The position numbers and the translations under genes are program-made. A stretch of 64,000 bases of DNA from Rhizobium sp. WSM4643 (GTDB taxonomy: Bacteria > Pseudomonadota > Alphaproteobacteria > Rhizobiales > Rhizobiaceae). This document shows, in pieces, positions 48,116 to 59,944 of the stretch (positions are counted from its first letter, which is position 1; each line of letters starts with the position of its first letter). Below the pieces are notes generated by a model. That model ran no database searches. It was not told the origin of the DNA and was given only the letters and a program-made list of their open reading frames with translations. The DNA is taken from NCBI RefSeq assembly GCF_025152745.1, contig NZ_CP104040.1, positions 1,922,001 to 1,986,000 on the forward strand, read 5' to 3'.

Positions 48116-48577
48116 TCAGGCCGCATTGATCTCTTTCGTCATGTAGACGAGCGTCCATCCTGGCCGATAAGGGTTCGGTCGGCGACCCGTTTCCTGAAAT
48201 CCGAAGGCGCTGTAGAGCGCGATATTCGGCTCCATCCGCGCATTCGTGTAGAGCCGGATCTCCGGCACGGCCAATTCCCGCGCCTTGCCCTCCAGCCAAT
48301 GCAGCATCGCCAGCCCGTGTCCGGCACCCTGAAAGGCCGGCGAGACCGCGATGCTGAACAGCATGAGGTGATCGGAATGCCGTTCGACGACCACCAGGCC
48401 GGCCGTTTGCCCGCCGATCTCGCAGAGCCAGACCTCGCCGCATTCGATCCGCGGCGCGTAATCCTCCGTCACCGGGATCGGCGGAGCACCGAAGAGTTCG
48501 GTATAGGGCCGATAGGCGGCTGTTGTCAGCGTCACGATCGTTTCCAGATCATCGGGCGACGCTGGCCTCATCGTCAT
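48116..48577 (-). CDS. GNAT family N-acetyltransferase
   Basis: 153-residue acetyl-CoA-dependent transferase. The acetyl-CoA-binding motif A is [20 protein letters not shown] (about residues 76-95), followed by [22 protein letters not shown], motif B with the usual tyrosine. The substrate is unknown. Its ATG overlaps the uvrA stop codon (ATGA), so it should be produced whenever uvrA is, including under SOS induction. Confidence 0.9.
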   Translation of the reverse strand: MTMRPASPDDLETIVTLTTAAYRPYTELFGAPPIPVTEDYAPRIECGEVWLCEIGGQTAGLVVVERHSDHLMLFSIAVSPAFQGAGHGLAMLHWLEGKARELAVPEIRLYTNARMEPNIALYSAFGFQETGRRPNPYRPGWTLVYMTKEINAA

Positions 48578-51495
48578 TCCGCCGCAACCGCCTTCTTCAC
48601 CGGGCGCCGTTCCAGCAATTCCTTCAGGAACTGTCCGGTATAGGACCGCTTTTCCTTGACGATTGCTTCCGGCGTGCCGGTCGCGACGATCTCACCGCCA
48701 CCATCGCCGCCTTCGGGGCCGAAATCGAGCACCCAGTCGGCCGTCTTGATGACTTCGAGATTGTGTTCGATCACCACCACCGAATTGCCCTGGTTGACCA
48801 GTTCGTGCAGCATTTCGAGCAGCTTGGCGACGTCGTGGAAATGCAGGCCGGTTGTCGGTTCGTCGAGAATGTAGAGCGTGCGACCCGTCGAGCGTTTCGA
48901 CAGTTCCTTGGCAAGCTTGACGCGCTGCGCCTCGCCGCCCGAAAGCGTATTCGCTTGCTGGCCGACCTTGATATAACCGAGGCCGACATCCTTCAGCGAT
49001 TGCAGCTTGTCGCGCACGGCAGGCACCGCTGCGAAGAAATCGACGCCTTCCTCCACCGTCATGTCGAGCACGTCGGCGATAGACCTCTGTTTGAATGTGA
49101 CGTCGAGTGTCTCGCGATTGTAGCGCTTGCCGTGGCAGACGTCGCAGGTGACGTAGACATCGGGCAGGAAGTGCATCTCGATCTTGATGACGCCGTCTCC
49201 CTGGCAGGCCTCGCAGCGTCCGCCCTTGACGTTGAAGGAGAAGCGGCCCGGCTGGTAGCCGCGGGCCTTTGCCTCCGGCAGACCGGCGAACCAATCTCGG
49301 ATCGGCGTGAAGGCGCCGGTATAGGTCGCCGGGTTCGAGCGCGGGGTGCGGCCGATCGGCGATTGGTCGATATCGATCACCTTGTCGATATGCTCGAAAC
49401 CGTCGATGCGGTCGTGATCGGCTGGGTTTTCACGCGCGCCCATGACGCGCCTTGCCGCCGATTTATAGAGCGTTTCGACCAGGAAGGTGGATTTGCCGCC
49501 GCCGGAAACGCCGGTTACCGCCGTAAACACCCCGAGCGGGATCGACGCCGTGACGTTCTTGAGATTGTTGCCACGCGCCCCGACTACCTTGATCTCGCGG
49601 CCCTTCTTCGGCTTGCGGCGCTCATTGGGAACCGGAACGCCGAGCTCGCCCGACAGATATTTGCCGGTCAGCGAGTTTGGATTGTCCATGATATCCTGCG
49701 GCGTGCCGTGGGCGATCACCTGGCCGCCGTGAATGCCGGCTGCCGGGCCGATATCGACCACGTCGTCGGCCGACAGGATCGCATCCTCGTCATGTTCGAC
49801 GACGATGACGGTATTGCCGATGTCGCGCAGGTGCTTCAGCGTGTCGAGCAGCCGGGCGTTGTCGCGCTGATGCAGGCCGATCGACGGCTCGTCGAGCACG
49901 TAAAGCACGCCTGTCAGTCCCGAGCCGATCTGCGAGGCAAGCCGGATGCGCTGGCTTTCGCCGCCCGACAGCGTGCCGGAATTGCGCGACAGGCTGAGAT
50001 ATTCCAGGCCGACGTCATTGAGGAAGCGCAGCCGGTCGCGGATTTCCTTGAGGATGCGCACGGCGATCTCGTTCTGCTTGGCGTTGAAGCTTGCCGGCAG
50101 CGTCTCGAACCAGTCACGGGCGACGCGGATCGACATCGCGGTCACTTCGCCGATATGCAGCGTGTCGATCTTCACCGCCAACGCCTCCGGCTTCAGGCGG
50201 AATCCGTTGCAGGAAGGGCAGGGGGCGGCCGACATGAAGCGTTCGATATCCTCGCGCGCCCAGGCGGAATCGGTCTCCTTCCAGCGGCGCTCGAGGTTGG
50301 TGATGATGCCTTCGAAATTCTTCTGCGTCGTATAGGAGCGGGCGCCATCGGCATAATGGAATTCGATCTTGTCGTTGGTGCCGTTGAGGATGACGTCCTT
50401 GGCCTCGTCGGAGAGATCGTTCCAGCGGGTGCCGAGCTTGAAGCCGTAATGTTTGCCAAGTGCTTCCAGCGTCTGGTTGTAATAGGGCGAGGTCGACTTG
50501 GCCCAGGGCGCGATCGCCCCGTCGCGCAGCGTCCGTTCGGGCTCGGGCACGATCAGATCCGCATCGATCTTCTGCTGGGCGCCGAGGCCGTCGCAGGTCG
50601 GGCAGGCGCCGAACGGGTTGTTGAAGGAGAAGAGCCTGGGTTCGATCTCGGGAATCGTGAAGCCGGAGACCGGGCAGGCGAACTTCTCCGAAAACAGCAC
50701 GCGCTCATGCGTCTCGTTCAGCGACTTGTTGGCCGAACCGCCGGCCGACGTCTCTTCCGGCGGCAGCGGCTTGTCGGCGAATTCGGCAACCGCCAGCCCG
50801 TCGGCGAGCTTCAGGCAGGTCTCCAGACTGTCCGCCAGGCGTGCCGAGACATCCGAGCGCACGACGATGCGGTCGACCACCACGTCGATGTCGTGTTTGT
50901 ATTTCTTGTCGAGCACCGGCGCTTCGGCGATCTCGTAGAACTGGCCGTCGACCTTAACGCGCTGGAAGCCTTTCTTCATCAACTCCGCCAGTTCCTTCTT
51001 GTATTCGCCCTTGCGCCCGCGCACGAGCGGCGCAAGGATATAAAGACGGGTACCCTCGCCGAAATCGAGGATGCGGTCGACCATCTGGCTGACGGTCTGG
51101 CTCTCGATCGGCAGGCCGGTTGCCGGCGAATAGGGAACGCCGACGCGGGCAAAGAGCAGGCGCATATAGTCGTAGATCTCGGTGACGGTCCCGACCGTCG
51201 AGCGCGGGTTGCGCGAGGTGGTCTTCTGCTCGATCGAGATCGCCGGCGACAGCCCGTCGATCTGGTCGACATCGGGCTTCTGCATCATCTCGAGGAACTG
51301 CCGGGCATAGGCCGACAGGCTCTCGACATAGCGCCGTTGGCCCTCGGCATAGATCGTGTCGAAAGCAAGCGAGGATTTGCCGGAACCCGAAAGCCCTGTC
51401 ATGACGATCAGCTTGTTACGCGGCAGATCGAGATCGATGCTCTTGAGATTATGCTCGCGCGCGCCGCGGATGGAGATCGTCTTCAGTTCGCTCAT
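48574..51495 (-). CDS. uvrA: Excinuclease ABC subunit A
   Basis: 973-residue damage-recognition ATPase of nucleotide excision repair. The two ABC domains have Walker [21 protein letters not shown] (about residue 34) and [16 protein letters not shown], and signatures [14 protein letters not shown] and [14 protein letters not shown]. The second zinc module is complete (CEACQGDG with [10 protein letters not shown]). The first is not: CPVS at residues 274-277 replaces CPxC, leaving C274, C298 and C301. A LexA-type box lies 125 bases upstream. A GNAT and a DUF72 gene follow. Confidence 0.97.
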   Translation of the reverse strand: MSELKTISIRGAREHNLKSIDLDLPRNKLIVMTGLSGSGKSSLAFDTIYAEGQRRYVESLSAYARQFLEMMQKPDVDQIDGLSPAISIEQKTTSRNPRSTVGTVTEIYDYMRLLFARVGVPYSPATGLPIESQTVSQMVDRILDFGEGTRLYILAPLVRGRKGEYKKELAELMKKGFQRVKVDGQFYEIAEAPVLDKKYKHDIDVVVDRIVVRSDVSARLADSLETCLKLADGLAVAEFADKPLPPEETSAGGSANKSLNETHERVLFSEKFACPVSGFTIPEIEPRLFSFNNPFGACPTCDGLGAQQKIDADLIVPEPERTLRDGAIAPWAKSTSPYYNQTLEALGKHYGFKLGTRWNDLSDEAKDVILNGTNDKIEFHYADGARSYTTQKNFEGIITNLERRWKETDSAWAREDIERFMSAAPCPSCNGFRLKPEALAVKIDTLHIGEVTAMSIRVARDWFETLPASFNAKQNEIAVRILKEIRDRLRFLNDVGLEYLSLSRNSGTLSGGESQRIRLASQIGSGLTGVLYVLDEPSIGLHQRDNARLLDTLKHLRDIGNTVIVVEHDEDAILSADDVVDIGPAAGIHGGQVIAHGTPQDIMDNPNSLTGKYLSGELGVPVPNERRKPKKGREIKVVGARGNNLKNVTASIPLGVFTAVTGVSGGGKSTFLVETLYKSAARRVMGARENPADHDRIDGFEHIDKVIDIDQSPIGRTPRSNPATYTGAFTPIRDWFAGLPEAKARGYQPGRFSFNVKGGRCEACQGDGVIKIEMHFLPDVYVTCDVCHGKRYNRETLDVTFKQRSIADVLDMTVEEGVDFFAAVPAVRDKLQSLKDVGLGYIKVGQQANTLSGGEAQRVKLAKELSKRSTGRTLYILDEPTTGLHFHDVAKLLEMLHELVNQGNSVVVIEHNLEVIKTADWVLDFGPEGGDGGGEIVATGTPEAIVKEKRSYTGQFLKELLERRPVKKAVAAE

Positions 51496-51619
51496 CGTCT
51501 CTGCTTTGGTTTTCTGGATAACAGCCCTTATTTAGTGATGCCGACGGGCGAGTCGAGGCTGAATATCCGCAAGGGCTCAAGGTTTTCGATTCTGTTGACA
51601 GGATCATACGGATAACCTA

Positions 51620-51634
51620 GAACAAATAAAGAAC
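51620..51634. promoter_or_regulatory. LexA (SOS) box, alphaproteobacterial type
   Basis: GAAC, seven bases, GAAC; on the other strand GTTC-N7-GTTC, the direct-repeat LexA site known in Alphaproteobacteria. It lies between divergent uvrA and ssb, 125 bases from the uvrA start and 145 from the ssb start, so it could control one or both. Confidence 0.8.
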
Positions 51635-51778
51635 AAAATTCCTGATGGATGCATGCGGCGTTCTGATGGATAAACATGTGGATTAAATGCCGCCCATGCG
51701 CATCGGCGGTCCGTGATGGTTTAAGGTGCGCCGATCGATTAAACGCCGCCGGGCAGGGCGGCAGGCAGGGTGAGAAGC

Positions 51779-52288
51779 ATGGCTGGTAGTGTGAATAAGG
51801 TAATTCTGATTGGAAACGTCGGCGCGGACCCGGAAATCCGCCGCACTCAGGATGGCCGGCCGATCGCCAATATCCGTCTTGCAACCTCGGAGACCTGGCG
51901 CGACCGCAATTCCGGCGAGCGCCGCGAAAAGACCGAATGGCACACGATCGTCGTCTTCAACGAAGGCCTCTGCAAGGTCGTCGAGCAATATGTGAAGAAG
52001 GGCGCCAAGCTCTATATCGAAGGCCAGCTGCAGACCCGCAAATGGCAGGACCAGCAGGGCCAGGACCGTTACAGCACGGAAGTGGTGCTGCAGGGTTTCG
52101 GTTCGACGCTGACGATGCTCGACGGCCGCGGCGAAGGCGGCGGTGCGAGCGGCGGCCGTGGCAGCGCCGGTGGCGGCAACGATTATGGCGACGACTACGG
52201 CGCCCCGGCTCCCTCCTCATCACCCAGCCGCGGCGGTGGCGGCGGCGGCAACTTCTCGCGGGATCTCGACGACGACATCCCGTTCTGA
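51779..52288 (+). CDS. ssb: Single-stranded DNA-binding protein
   Basis: 169-residue SSB. The OB fold covers about residues 1-110 ([48 protein letters not shown]). A low-complexity Gly/Ser/Asp linker follows, ending in the DDDIPF tail that recruits repair and replication partners. The start at 51779 is the conserved MAGSVNK; three upstream codons from GTG are rejected. Divergent from uvrA across a LexA-type box. Confidence 0.97.
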   Translation: MAGSVNKVILIGNVGADPEIRRTQDGRPIANIRLATSETWRDRNSGERREKTEWHTIVVFNEGLCKVVEQYVKKGAKLYIEGQLQTRKWQDQQGQDRYSTEVVLQGFGSTLTMLDGRGEGGGASGGRGSAGGGNDYGDDYGAPAPSSSPSRGGGGGGNFSRDLDDDIPF

Positions 52289-52409
52289 TCGTTAGGCTTT
52301 CGCAGTTTTGTGAAAGACTGGAGAGCATGGCGTCCATAACGGCGTCATGCTCTTCTTTGTTCTCGCGGCAGATCGTTCAGACCGCGGCCTCAATCGTCTA
52401 CGGCCGCTT

Positions 52410-53057
52410 TCAGTGCGGCGTCGCGCTGATCAGATTGAACGCCGACTTAGCCCCGTCGACGACGAATTGTGCGGCGAGCGCTGCGAGGATGACGCCGAGG
52501 AGCCGTGTCAGGATCGCCCGGCCGGTGACGCCGAGAAAACGGTCCAGCCTTTCGGCAATGAGCAGCGTGACGAAAGTCAGCAGCAGATTGGCGGCAATGA
52601 CGCCGATCAGTTGCGCTTTCCCGATCGAGGTGGCCAGCGTGCCGGCAAGCAGGATCGTCGCCGAGATCGCGCCCGGGCCTGATATCAGCGGCAAGGCGAG
52701 GGGGAAGACGGCGATATTCTCGATATGATCCTTGGTGATCGCCGCTTCGGTCGCCTTCTCCTTGCGCTCCTGCCGCCTCTCGAACACCATCTCGAAGGCG
52801 ATCCAGAACAGCAGCAGGCCGCCGGCGATGCGGAAGGCGCCGATCGAAATCCCGAGCACGCCGAGCACGCCGGCGCCAAACAGCGCGAAGACGGCAAGGA
52901 TGATGAAGGCGATGACCGAGCCGCGCAGCGCCACCTGCTTGCGCTCGGTTCGGCTCATGCCTGTCGTCAGGCCCAGAAAGATCGGCGCAAGCCCCGGCGG
53001 ATCGATGGTGACGAGCAGCGTCGTGAAGGCGTTGATCAATTGGTCGGCGCTTGCCAT
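52410..53057 (-). CDS. MarC family integral membrane protein
   Basis: 215-residue protein with six predicted transmembrane segments. MarC-family features are LLVTIDPPGLAPIFLGLT near the start, LLLFWIAFEMVF and the PLALPLISGPGAISATILL stretch. The family was once linked to multiple antibiotic resistance but the role is unproven. A charged loop (ERRQERKEKATEAAI) separates two helix groups. It is convergent with ssb and divergent from gyrA. Confidence 0.93.
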   Translation of the reverse strand: MASADQLINAFTTLLVTIDPPGLAPIFLGLTTGMSRTERKQVALRGSVIAFIILAVFALFGAGVLGVLGISIGAFRIAGGLLLFWIAFEMVFERRQERKEKATEAAITKDHIENIAVFPLALPLISGPGAISATILLAGTLATSIGKAQLIGVIAANLLLTFVTLLIAERLDRFLGVTGRAILTRLLGVILAALAAQFVVDGAKSAFNLISATPH

Positions 53058-53293
53058 CGGCTCTCCGGAACCCCATATGGGTGCGTGGTTCTAATGATTG
53101 TGAAGCGGGGATTTCGATTTGGCAAATATCCCGCGGCGGCCCGCGGCGGATTTGTCCGGTCCGGCCGCGAAACTTGCATGTTTTACCCTCTTTAAGCCGC
53201 AAAAGCCTGTTCAAAACGCGCTGTGAAATTGGCGCGGCAACAGGCTTTCCGCTATAAATCTTCCAGTGATTCTAGAAGAGATCGTGATCTGTT

Positions 53294-56128
<2,835 letters not shown>

Positions 56129-56139
56129 TCAAGTGAACG

Positions 56140-56165
56140 GGGCGGCTTCGAGCCGCCCTTTTCTT
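56140..56165 (+). terminator. Rho-independent terminator of gyrA
   Basis: GGGCGGCT pairs with AGCCGCCC around TCG and is followed by TTTTCTTTT, 12 bases after the gyrA stop codon. Confidence 0.92.
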
Positions 56166-56221
56166 TTCACGCGGCCCATCTTCTTTTCAAGTCGGATAGT
56201 GGTTCAGGACTACGCCCCAAG

Positions 56222-56253
56222 AAAAAGCCGGACGCTGGGTGGCATCCGGCTTT
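56222..56253 (-). terminator. Terminator of the small-peptide genes
   Basis: AAAGCCGGA and TCCGGCTTT pair over 9 bp with a 12-base loop. On the minus strand the stem runs into TTTTTC, so it terminates the minus-strand small genes ending at 56312. Confidence 0.75.
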
Positions 56254-56311
56254 GAATGGCCCTGGCGACGGAAGGGTGCGCTCAAGGGTGGAAGAAGGAG
56301 AGAAAGGAACG

Positions 56312-56446
56312 TCAGAACGCTTTATGTTTTTCGTTCAGAGCCTTCACCTCTTCGCCTTCGCGCTGGAGCGCTGAAATCGTCGAGGCCACAGACACGATAA
56401 ACATGACGCTGATAAGGGCCGTGAGCATTGTCAAGATCGTGAACAT
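56312..56446 (-). CDS. Tiny predicted membrane peptide (44 residues)
   Basis: The product begins MFTILTMLTALISVMFIVSV, a single transmembrane segment, and ends in a charged helix EGEEVKALNEKHKAF. AAGGA lies six bases ahead of ATG 56446; a second ATG at 56452 would add two residues but is too close to the ribosome-binding site. A terminator with a T-run lies downstream at 56222-56253. Together these signs support a real gene. I do not recognise a family. A neighbouring tiny gene at 56483 has a similar layout. Confidence 0.65.
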   Translation of the reverse strand: MFTILTMLTALISVMFIVSVASTISALQREGEEVKALNEKHKAF

Positions 56447-56482
56447 AGGCATTCCTTTCCTGGGGAGTTGCGTTCTCGCCCC

Positions 56483-56638
56483 TCAGTACTGGCCCAGCAC
56501 AGCCGTACGGGCCGAAGCATAGGGACCATAAACCTTGGACGTATCAACCTTCTGATCATAGAGAGCGACAGTTGCGGTCAACATGCCCGTGACCATTACC
56601 ATCCAGAGCACGTTAATCATCGTAATCTTGCCGGGCAT
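56483..56638 (-). CDS. Tiny predicted membrane peptide (51 residues)
   Basis: The product starts MPGKITMINVLWMVMVTGML and continues TATVALYDQK, giving one hydrophobic helix near the N-terminus. The tail KVYGPYASARTAVLGQY is Tyr/Ala-rich. AAGGA lies five bases before the ATG. The gene is 36 bases from the next tiny gene at 56312-56446 on the same strand, so they probably share a transcript. No family is recognised. Coding potential is supported by the ribosome-binding site and codon choice, not by homology. Confidence 0.65.
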   Translation of the reverse strand: MPGKITMINVLWMVMVTGMLTATVALYDQKVDTSKVYGPYASARTAVLGQY

Positions 56639-56761
56639 TTTTATTCCTTCCGCGCCGCATCTATGTATCGGTTGAATGAACGCATCCGTCTGTAAATGGT
56701 TCCGCCGGATGTTGATCGGGTGTTTACCAATGGCGATCTGAAGCGACCTTGAATGTCTCGT

Positions 56762-56938
56762 TCATCTGGCGTTCAGATTCGAAGCTCCGCGCAGCCGGCC
56801 CTGGGCGCGCACGATCGCCGCATGCTCGGCGAGCTCCGGCCGTACCCAGCTCACCTCGTAGCGATCGGCGAAATAGCCATAGGCCATCTCGGCGGCGAGA
56901 GAGAAGACGACGGTAAGTGCAACGAGCACGATGAGCAT
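56762..56938 (-). CDS. Small predicted membrane protein (58 residues)
   Basis: MLIVLVALTVVFSLAAEMAYG forms an N-terminal hydrophobic helix. FADRYEVSWVRPELAEHAAIVRAQGRLRGASNLNAR follows as a basic soluble part in two halves. The frame stays open about 110 bases upstream of the ATG with no standard start codon, so the true start is uncertain, and the ribosome-binding site is weak. Codon usage fits a coding sequence and the neighbouring tiny membrane genes strengthen the case. Function unknown. Confidence 0.45.
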   Translation of the reverse strand: MLIVLVALTVVFSLAAEMAYGYFADRYEVSWVRPELAEHAAIVRAQGRLRGASNLNAR

Positions 56939-57132
56939 GGACTTGGTCTTTCGGGGAGTGCCGGATGCCGGAATGGCAGCGGCTGCCTTGATGATCCAAG
57001 TTGGCAGATCCCGTCTGAAACCGCCTTGAACGGCACATTCATCCGCCGTTCAGCCGCCCGGAACGACTGGCCAAATCACTTGCGGCAAGCCGGCATCCGT
57101 GACAAAAGGCGTCAAACCAACGGCCGGACCAA

Positions 57133-57627
57133 ATGACGACAGCTTTTTATCCGGGGTCCTTCGACCCGATCACCAATGGGCATGTGGATGTTCTGGTCCA
57201 GGCGCTGAACGTCGCCGAAAAGGTGATCGTCGCGATTGGCATCCATCCCGGCAAGGCGCCGCTCTTCTCCTTCGAAGAGAGAGCCGAGCTGATCCGGCGT
57301 TCGCTGGCCGAAGCGCTGCCTCGCAAGACCGGCGACATCGCCGTCGTCGCCTTCGACAATCTGGTCGTCGATGCCGCCCGCGCCCATGGCGCGACGCTGT
57401 TGATCCGCGGCCTTCGCGACGGCACCGATCTTGATTATGAAATGCAGATGGCCGGCATGAACCGGACGATGGCGCCCGATATCCAGACCATCTTTTTGCC
57501 GGCGGGCACGGCCTCGCGGCCCATTACCGCCACATTGGTCCGCCAGATCGCCGCCATGGGCGGCGATGTCAGCGCTTTCGTTCCGGCCGCCGTCTTGCAG
57601 GCCCTCACATCCAAGCGCTCAAACTAG
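57133..57627 (+). CDS. coaD: Phosphopantetheine adenylyltransferase
   Basis: 164-residue enzyme of coenzyme A biosynthesis that joins 4'-phosphopantetheine and ATP to dephospho-CoA. The nucleotidyltransferase signature is [17 protein letters not shown], holding the TxGH motif. Also visible are [17 protein letters not shown] and the phosphate-binding [14 protein letters not shown]. It starts the plus-strand run coaD-ppiA-ppiB-queA-tgt. Confidence 0.96.
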   Translation: MTTAFYPGSFDPITNGHVDVLVQALNVAEKVIVAIGIHPGKAPLFSFEERAELIRRSLAEALPRKTGDIAVVAFDNLVVDAARAHGATLLIRGLRDGTDLDYEMQMAGMNRTMAPDIQTIFLPAGTASRPITATLVRQIAAMGGDVSAFVPAAVLQALTSKRSN

Positions 57628-57674
57628 TAAGAACAAAGCAAAGACTAGGCGGAACCCGCCGCAATGGAGCTCAC

Positions 57675-58247
57675 ATGAAACTCTTTTATCTCGCATTTGC
57701 CGGCGTGTTGTATCTCGCCTCCTTCGCGGGGGATGCTTTTGCCCAGTCGACCGATCACTATCTCACCATCCAGCTGAAGAACGGCCCTGTCGTCATCCAG
57801 CTCATGCCTGAGGTGGCGCCGAAGCATGTCGCCCAGATCGAGGCGCTGGCCAAGAAGGGCGAATATGACAACGTCGCCTTCCACCGCGTCATCGACGGCT
57901 TCATGGCTCAGACAGGCGACGTCAAATACGGCAATATGGAAAAGGGCTTCGATGCGAGCCTCGCCGGCACCGGCTCCTCGGATATGCCCGATATCCCGGC
58001 CGAATTCTCCAAGACCCCGTTCGTGCGCGGCACGGTCGGCATGGCCCGCTCGCAGGATCCGAATTCCGCCAATTCGCAGTTCTTCATCATGTTCGCCGAC
58101 GGTTCCTTCCTGAACGGCCAGTACACCGTCGTCGGCAAGGTCGTCTCCGGCATGGAAAACGTCGACAAGATCAAGAAGGGCGAAGGCCAGAACGGCGAAG
58201 TCAAAAGCCCAGACCGGATGATCAAGGTCACTCTGGGCAAGAAGTAA
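57675..58247 (+). CDS. Peptidyl-prolyl cis-trans isomerase, cyclophilin type, exported
   Basis: 190-residue cyclophilin. A signal peptide ends near GDAFAQST, so it acts in the periplasm on folding proteins. Active-site stretches are VAFHRVIDGFMAQTGD and FSKTPFVRGTVGMARSQDPNSANSQFFIMF. A second cyclophilin without signal sequence follows 29 bases downstream. The pair looks like an ancient duplication, one copy for each compartment. It is PpiA-like by location. Confidence 0.94.
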   Translation: MKLFYLAFAGVLYLASFAGDAFAQSTDHYLTIQLKNGPVVIQLMPEVAPKHVAQIEALAKKGEYDNVAFHRVIDGFMAQTGDVKYGNMEKGFDASLAGTGSSDMPDIPAEFSKTPFVRGTVGMARSQDPNSANSQFFIMFADGSFLNGQYTVVGKVVSGMENVDKIKKGEGQNGEVKSPDRMIKVTLGKK

Positions 58248-58276
58248 GTTACGAGAGAAACAAGAGGAGAAGGCAA

Positions 58277-58786
58277 ATGGCCGAGATCAAGGATCCCGAA
58301 AACACCGTCATTCTGGAAACCACCAAGGGCAAGGTTGTCATTCAGCTTTTGCCACAGGTCGCCCCGGAACATGTCGCCCGCATCAAGGAACTCGCCCGCG
58401 AGAAGGCCTATGACGGCGTCGTCTTCCACCGCGTCATCCAGGATTTCATGGCCCAGACGGGAGATGTCGAATTCGGCAAAAAGGGCTCGGAAACCTTCAA
58501 TCCCGGCCGCGCCGGCATGGGCGGCTCTTCGAAGCCGGACCTGAAGGCTGAATTCTCGGCGACCACGCATACGCGCGGCACCTGCTCGATGGCCCGTTCG
58601 CAGAACCCGAACTCGGCCAATTCGCAGTTCTTCATCTGCTTCACCGACGCGCCCTGGCTGAACAAGCAGTATTCGGTCTGGGGCCAGGTCATCGAAGGTA
58701 TGGACAACGTCGACAAGATCAAGCGCGGCGAGCCGGTTTCCGATCCGGACTCGATCGTCTCCATGCGGGTTGCCGCCGACGTCTGA
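58277..58786 (+). CDS. ppiB: Peptidyl-prolyl cis-trans isomerase, cyclophilin type, cytosolic
   Basis: 169-residue cyclophilin lacking a signal peptide, hence PpiB-like and cytosolic. Active-site segments are VVFHRVIQDFMAQTGD and TRGTCSMARSQNPNSANSQFFICF. A GKKGSETFNPGRAGMGG loop distinguishes it from its exported neighbour. GGAGAAGG lies a few bases before the ATG. A hairpin follows the stop codon. Confidence 0.94.
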   Translation: MAEIKDPENTVILETTKGKVVIQLLPQVAPEHVARIKELAREKAYDGVVFHRVIQDFMAQTGDVEFGKKGSETFNPGRAGMGGSSKPDLKAEFSATTHTRGTCSMARSQNPNSANSQFFICFTDAPWLNKQYSVWGQVIEGMDNVDKIKRGEPVSDPDSIVSMRVAADV

Positions 58787-58800
58787 TTGTGATTTCTGCT

Positions 58801-58840
58801 GAAACCCGCCCTTGCGCATTGCTGCGCGGGGGCGGGTTTC
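58801..58840 (+). terminator. Hairpin terminator after ppiB
   Basis: GAAACCCGCCC and GGGCGGGTTTC pair at the base of a long hairpin whose middle also folds. It lies 15 bases after ppiB and 22 before queA, with a short T-rich tail (GCTTTG). Confidence 0.65.
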
Positions 58841-58861
58841 GCTTTGCCTGAAAGTGCCGTG

Positions 58862-59944
58862 ATGCGCGTAGACCTTTTCGATTTCGACCTGCCCGATGAA
58901 CGCATCGCGTTGAGGCCCGCTGAGCCGCGCGACAGCGCGCGCCTGCTCGTCGTTGATCCGAATGCAGAAAGCCGCCTGTCGGATCATCGCGTCGGCGATC
59001 TCACGTCATTCCTGCGGGCTGGCGACGCGCTGGTCTTCAACGATACCAAGGTCATCCCCGCCCAACTCGAGGGCATCCGCCATCGCGACGGCGCGGGCGG
59101 CCAGCAGATGTCTGCCACGCTGCACATGCGGGTGGGCACCAGCCGCTGGAAGGCCTTCGCGAGGCCGGGCAAGCGCATCAAGGAGGGTGATCGCATCTCC
59201 TTCGGCCATTCCGGCGAAAGCTGTTTCCTGGGTTCGCTGGATGCCACCGTCGAGGAAAAGGGTGAGGCCGGCGAGGTGACGCTGCTGTTCGACCTCTCAG
59301 GCCCGGCGCTCGACGAGGCGATCGCCGCCGTCGGCCACATTCCGCTGCCGCCCTATATCGCCGCCAAGCGCCCCGAGGACGAGCGTGACCGCGAGGACTA
59401 CCAGACGATCTATGCCCGTGAGGAAGGCGCCGTCGCCGCGCCGACGGCCGGCCTGCATTTCACGCCCAGGCTGTTCGATGCGCTCGATAGCGCCGGTATC
59501 GAACGCCATTTCGTCACGCTGCATGTCGGCGCAGGCACCTTCCTGCCCGTCAAGGCCGACGATACCGCCGATCATAGGATGCATCTCGAAAGCGGCTATG
59601 TCAGCGCCGAGATCGCTGCCCGGCTGAATGCTGTGCGGGAAAGAGGCGGGCGCGTCGTCTGTGTCGGCACGACCTCATTGCGGCTCATCGAGAGTGCCGC
59701 CGAGGAAAGCGGAGAGATCATGCCCTGGGCCGGCGCTACCGGCATCTTCATCACGCCGGGTTACCGCTTCAAGGCGGTCGACATGCTGATGACCAATTTC
59801 CACCTGCCGCGCTCGACGCTCTTCATGCTGGTCTCGGCCTTTTCGGGCCTCGATACGATGCGTGCCGCCTATGACCACGCCATTCAGACGGGCTACCGCT
59901 TCTATTCCTATGGCGATGCCAGCCTTCTCTTCCGGAAAGACTAG
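58862..59944 (+). CDS. queA: S-adenosylmethionine:tRNA ribosyltransferase-isomerase
   Basis: 360-residue enzyme that builds epoxyqueuosine on tRNA by adding and isomerising a ribosyl group from SAM. Typical segments are [49 protein letters not shown] and [11 protein letters not shown]. The start at 58862 is used; six upstream codons are rejected. Its stop codon is immediately followed by the tgt start, so both queuosine genes are co-translated. Confidence 0.95.
   Translation: MRVDLFDFDLPDERIALRPAEPRDSARLLVVDPNAESRLSDHRVGDLTSFLRAGDALVFNDTKVIPAQLEGIRHRDGAGGQQMSATLHMRVGTSRWKAFARPGKRIKEGDRISFGHSGESCFLGSLDATVEEKGEAGEVTLLFDLSGPALDEAIAAVGHIPLPPYIAAKRPEDERDREDYQTIYAREEGAVAAPTAGLHFTPRLFDALDSAGIERHFVTLHVGAGTFLPVKADDTADHRMHLESGYVSAEIAARLNAVRERGGRVVCVGTTSLRLIESAAEESGEIMPWAGATGIFITPGYRFKAVDMLMTNFHLPRSTLFMLVSAFSGLDTMRAAYDHAIQTGYRFYSYGDASLLFRKD

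Noticed and set aside
48523..51615. A 1030-codon open frame on the plus strand
   Set aside because: It is the antisense of uvrA; the protein shows no family motif and has the typical composition of a mirrored high-GC gene.
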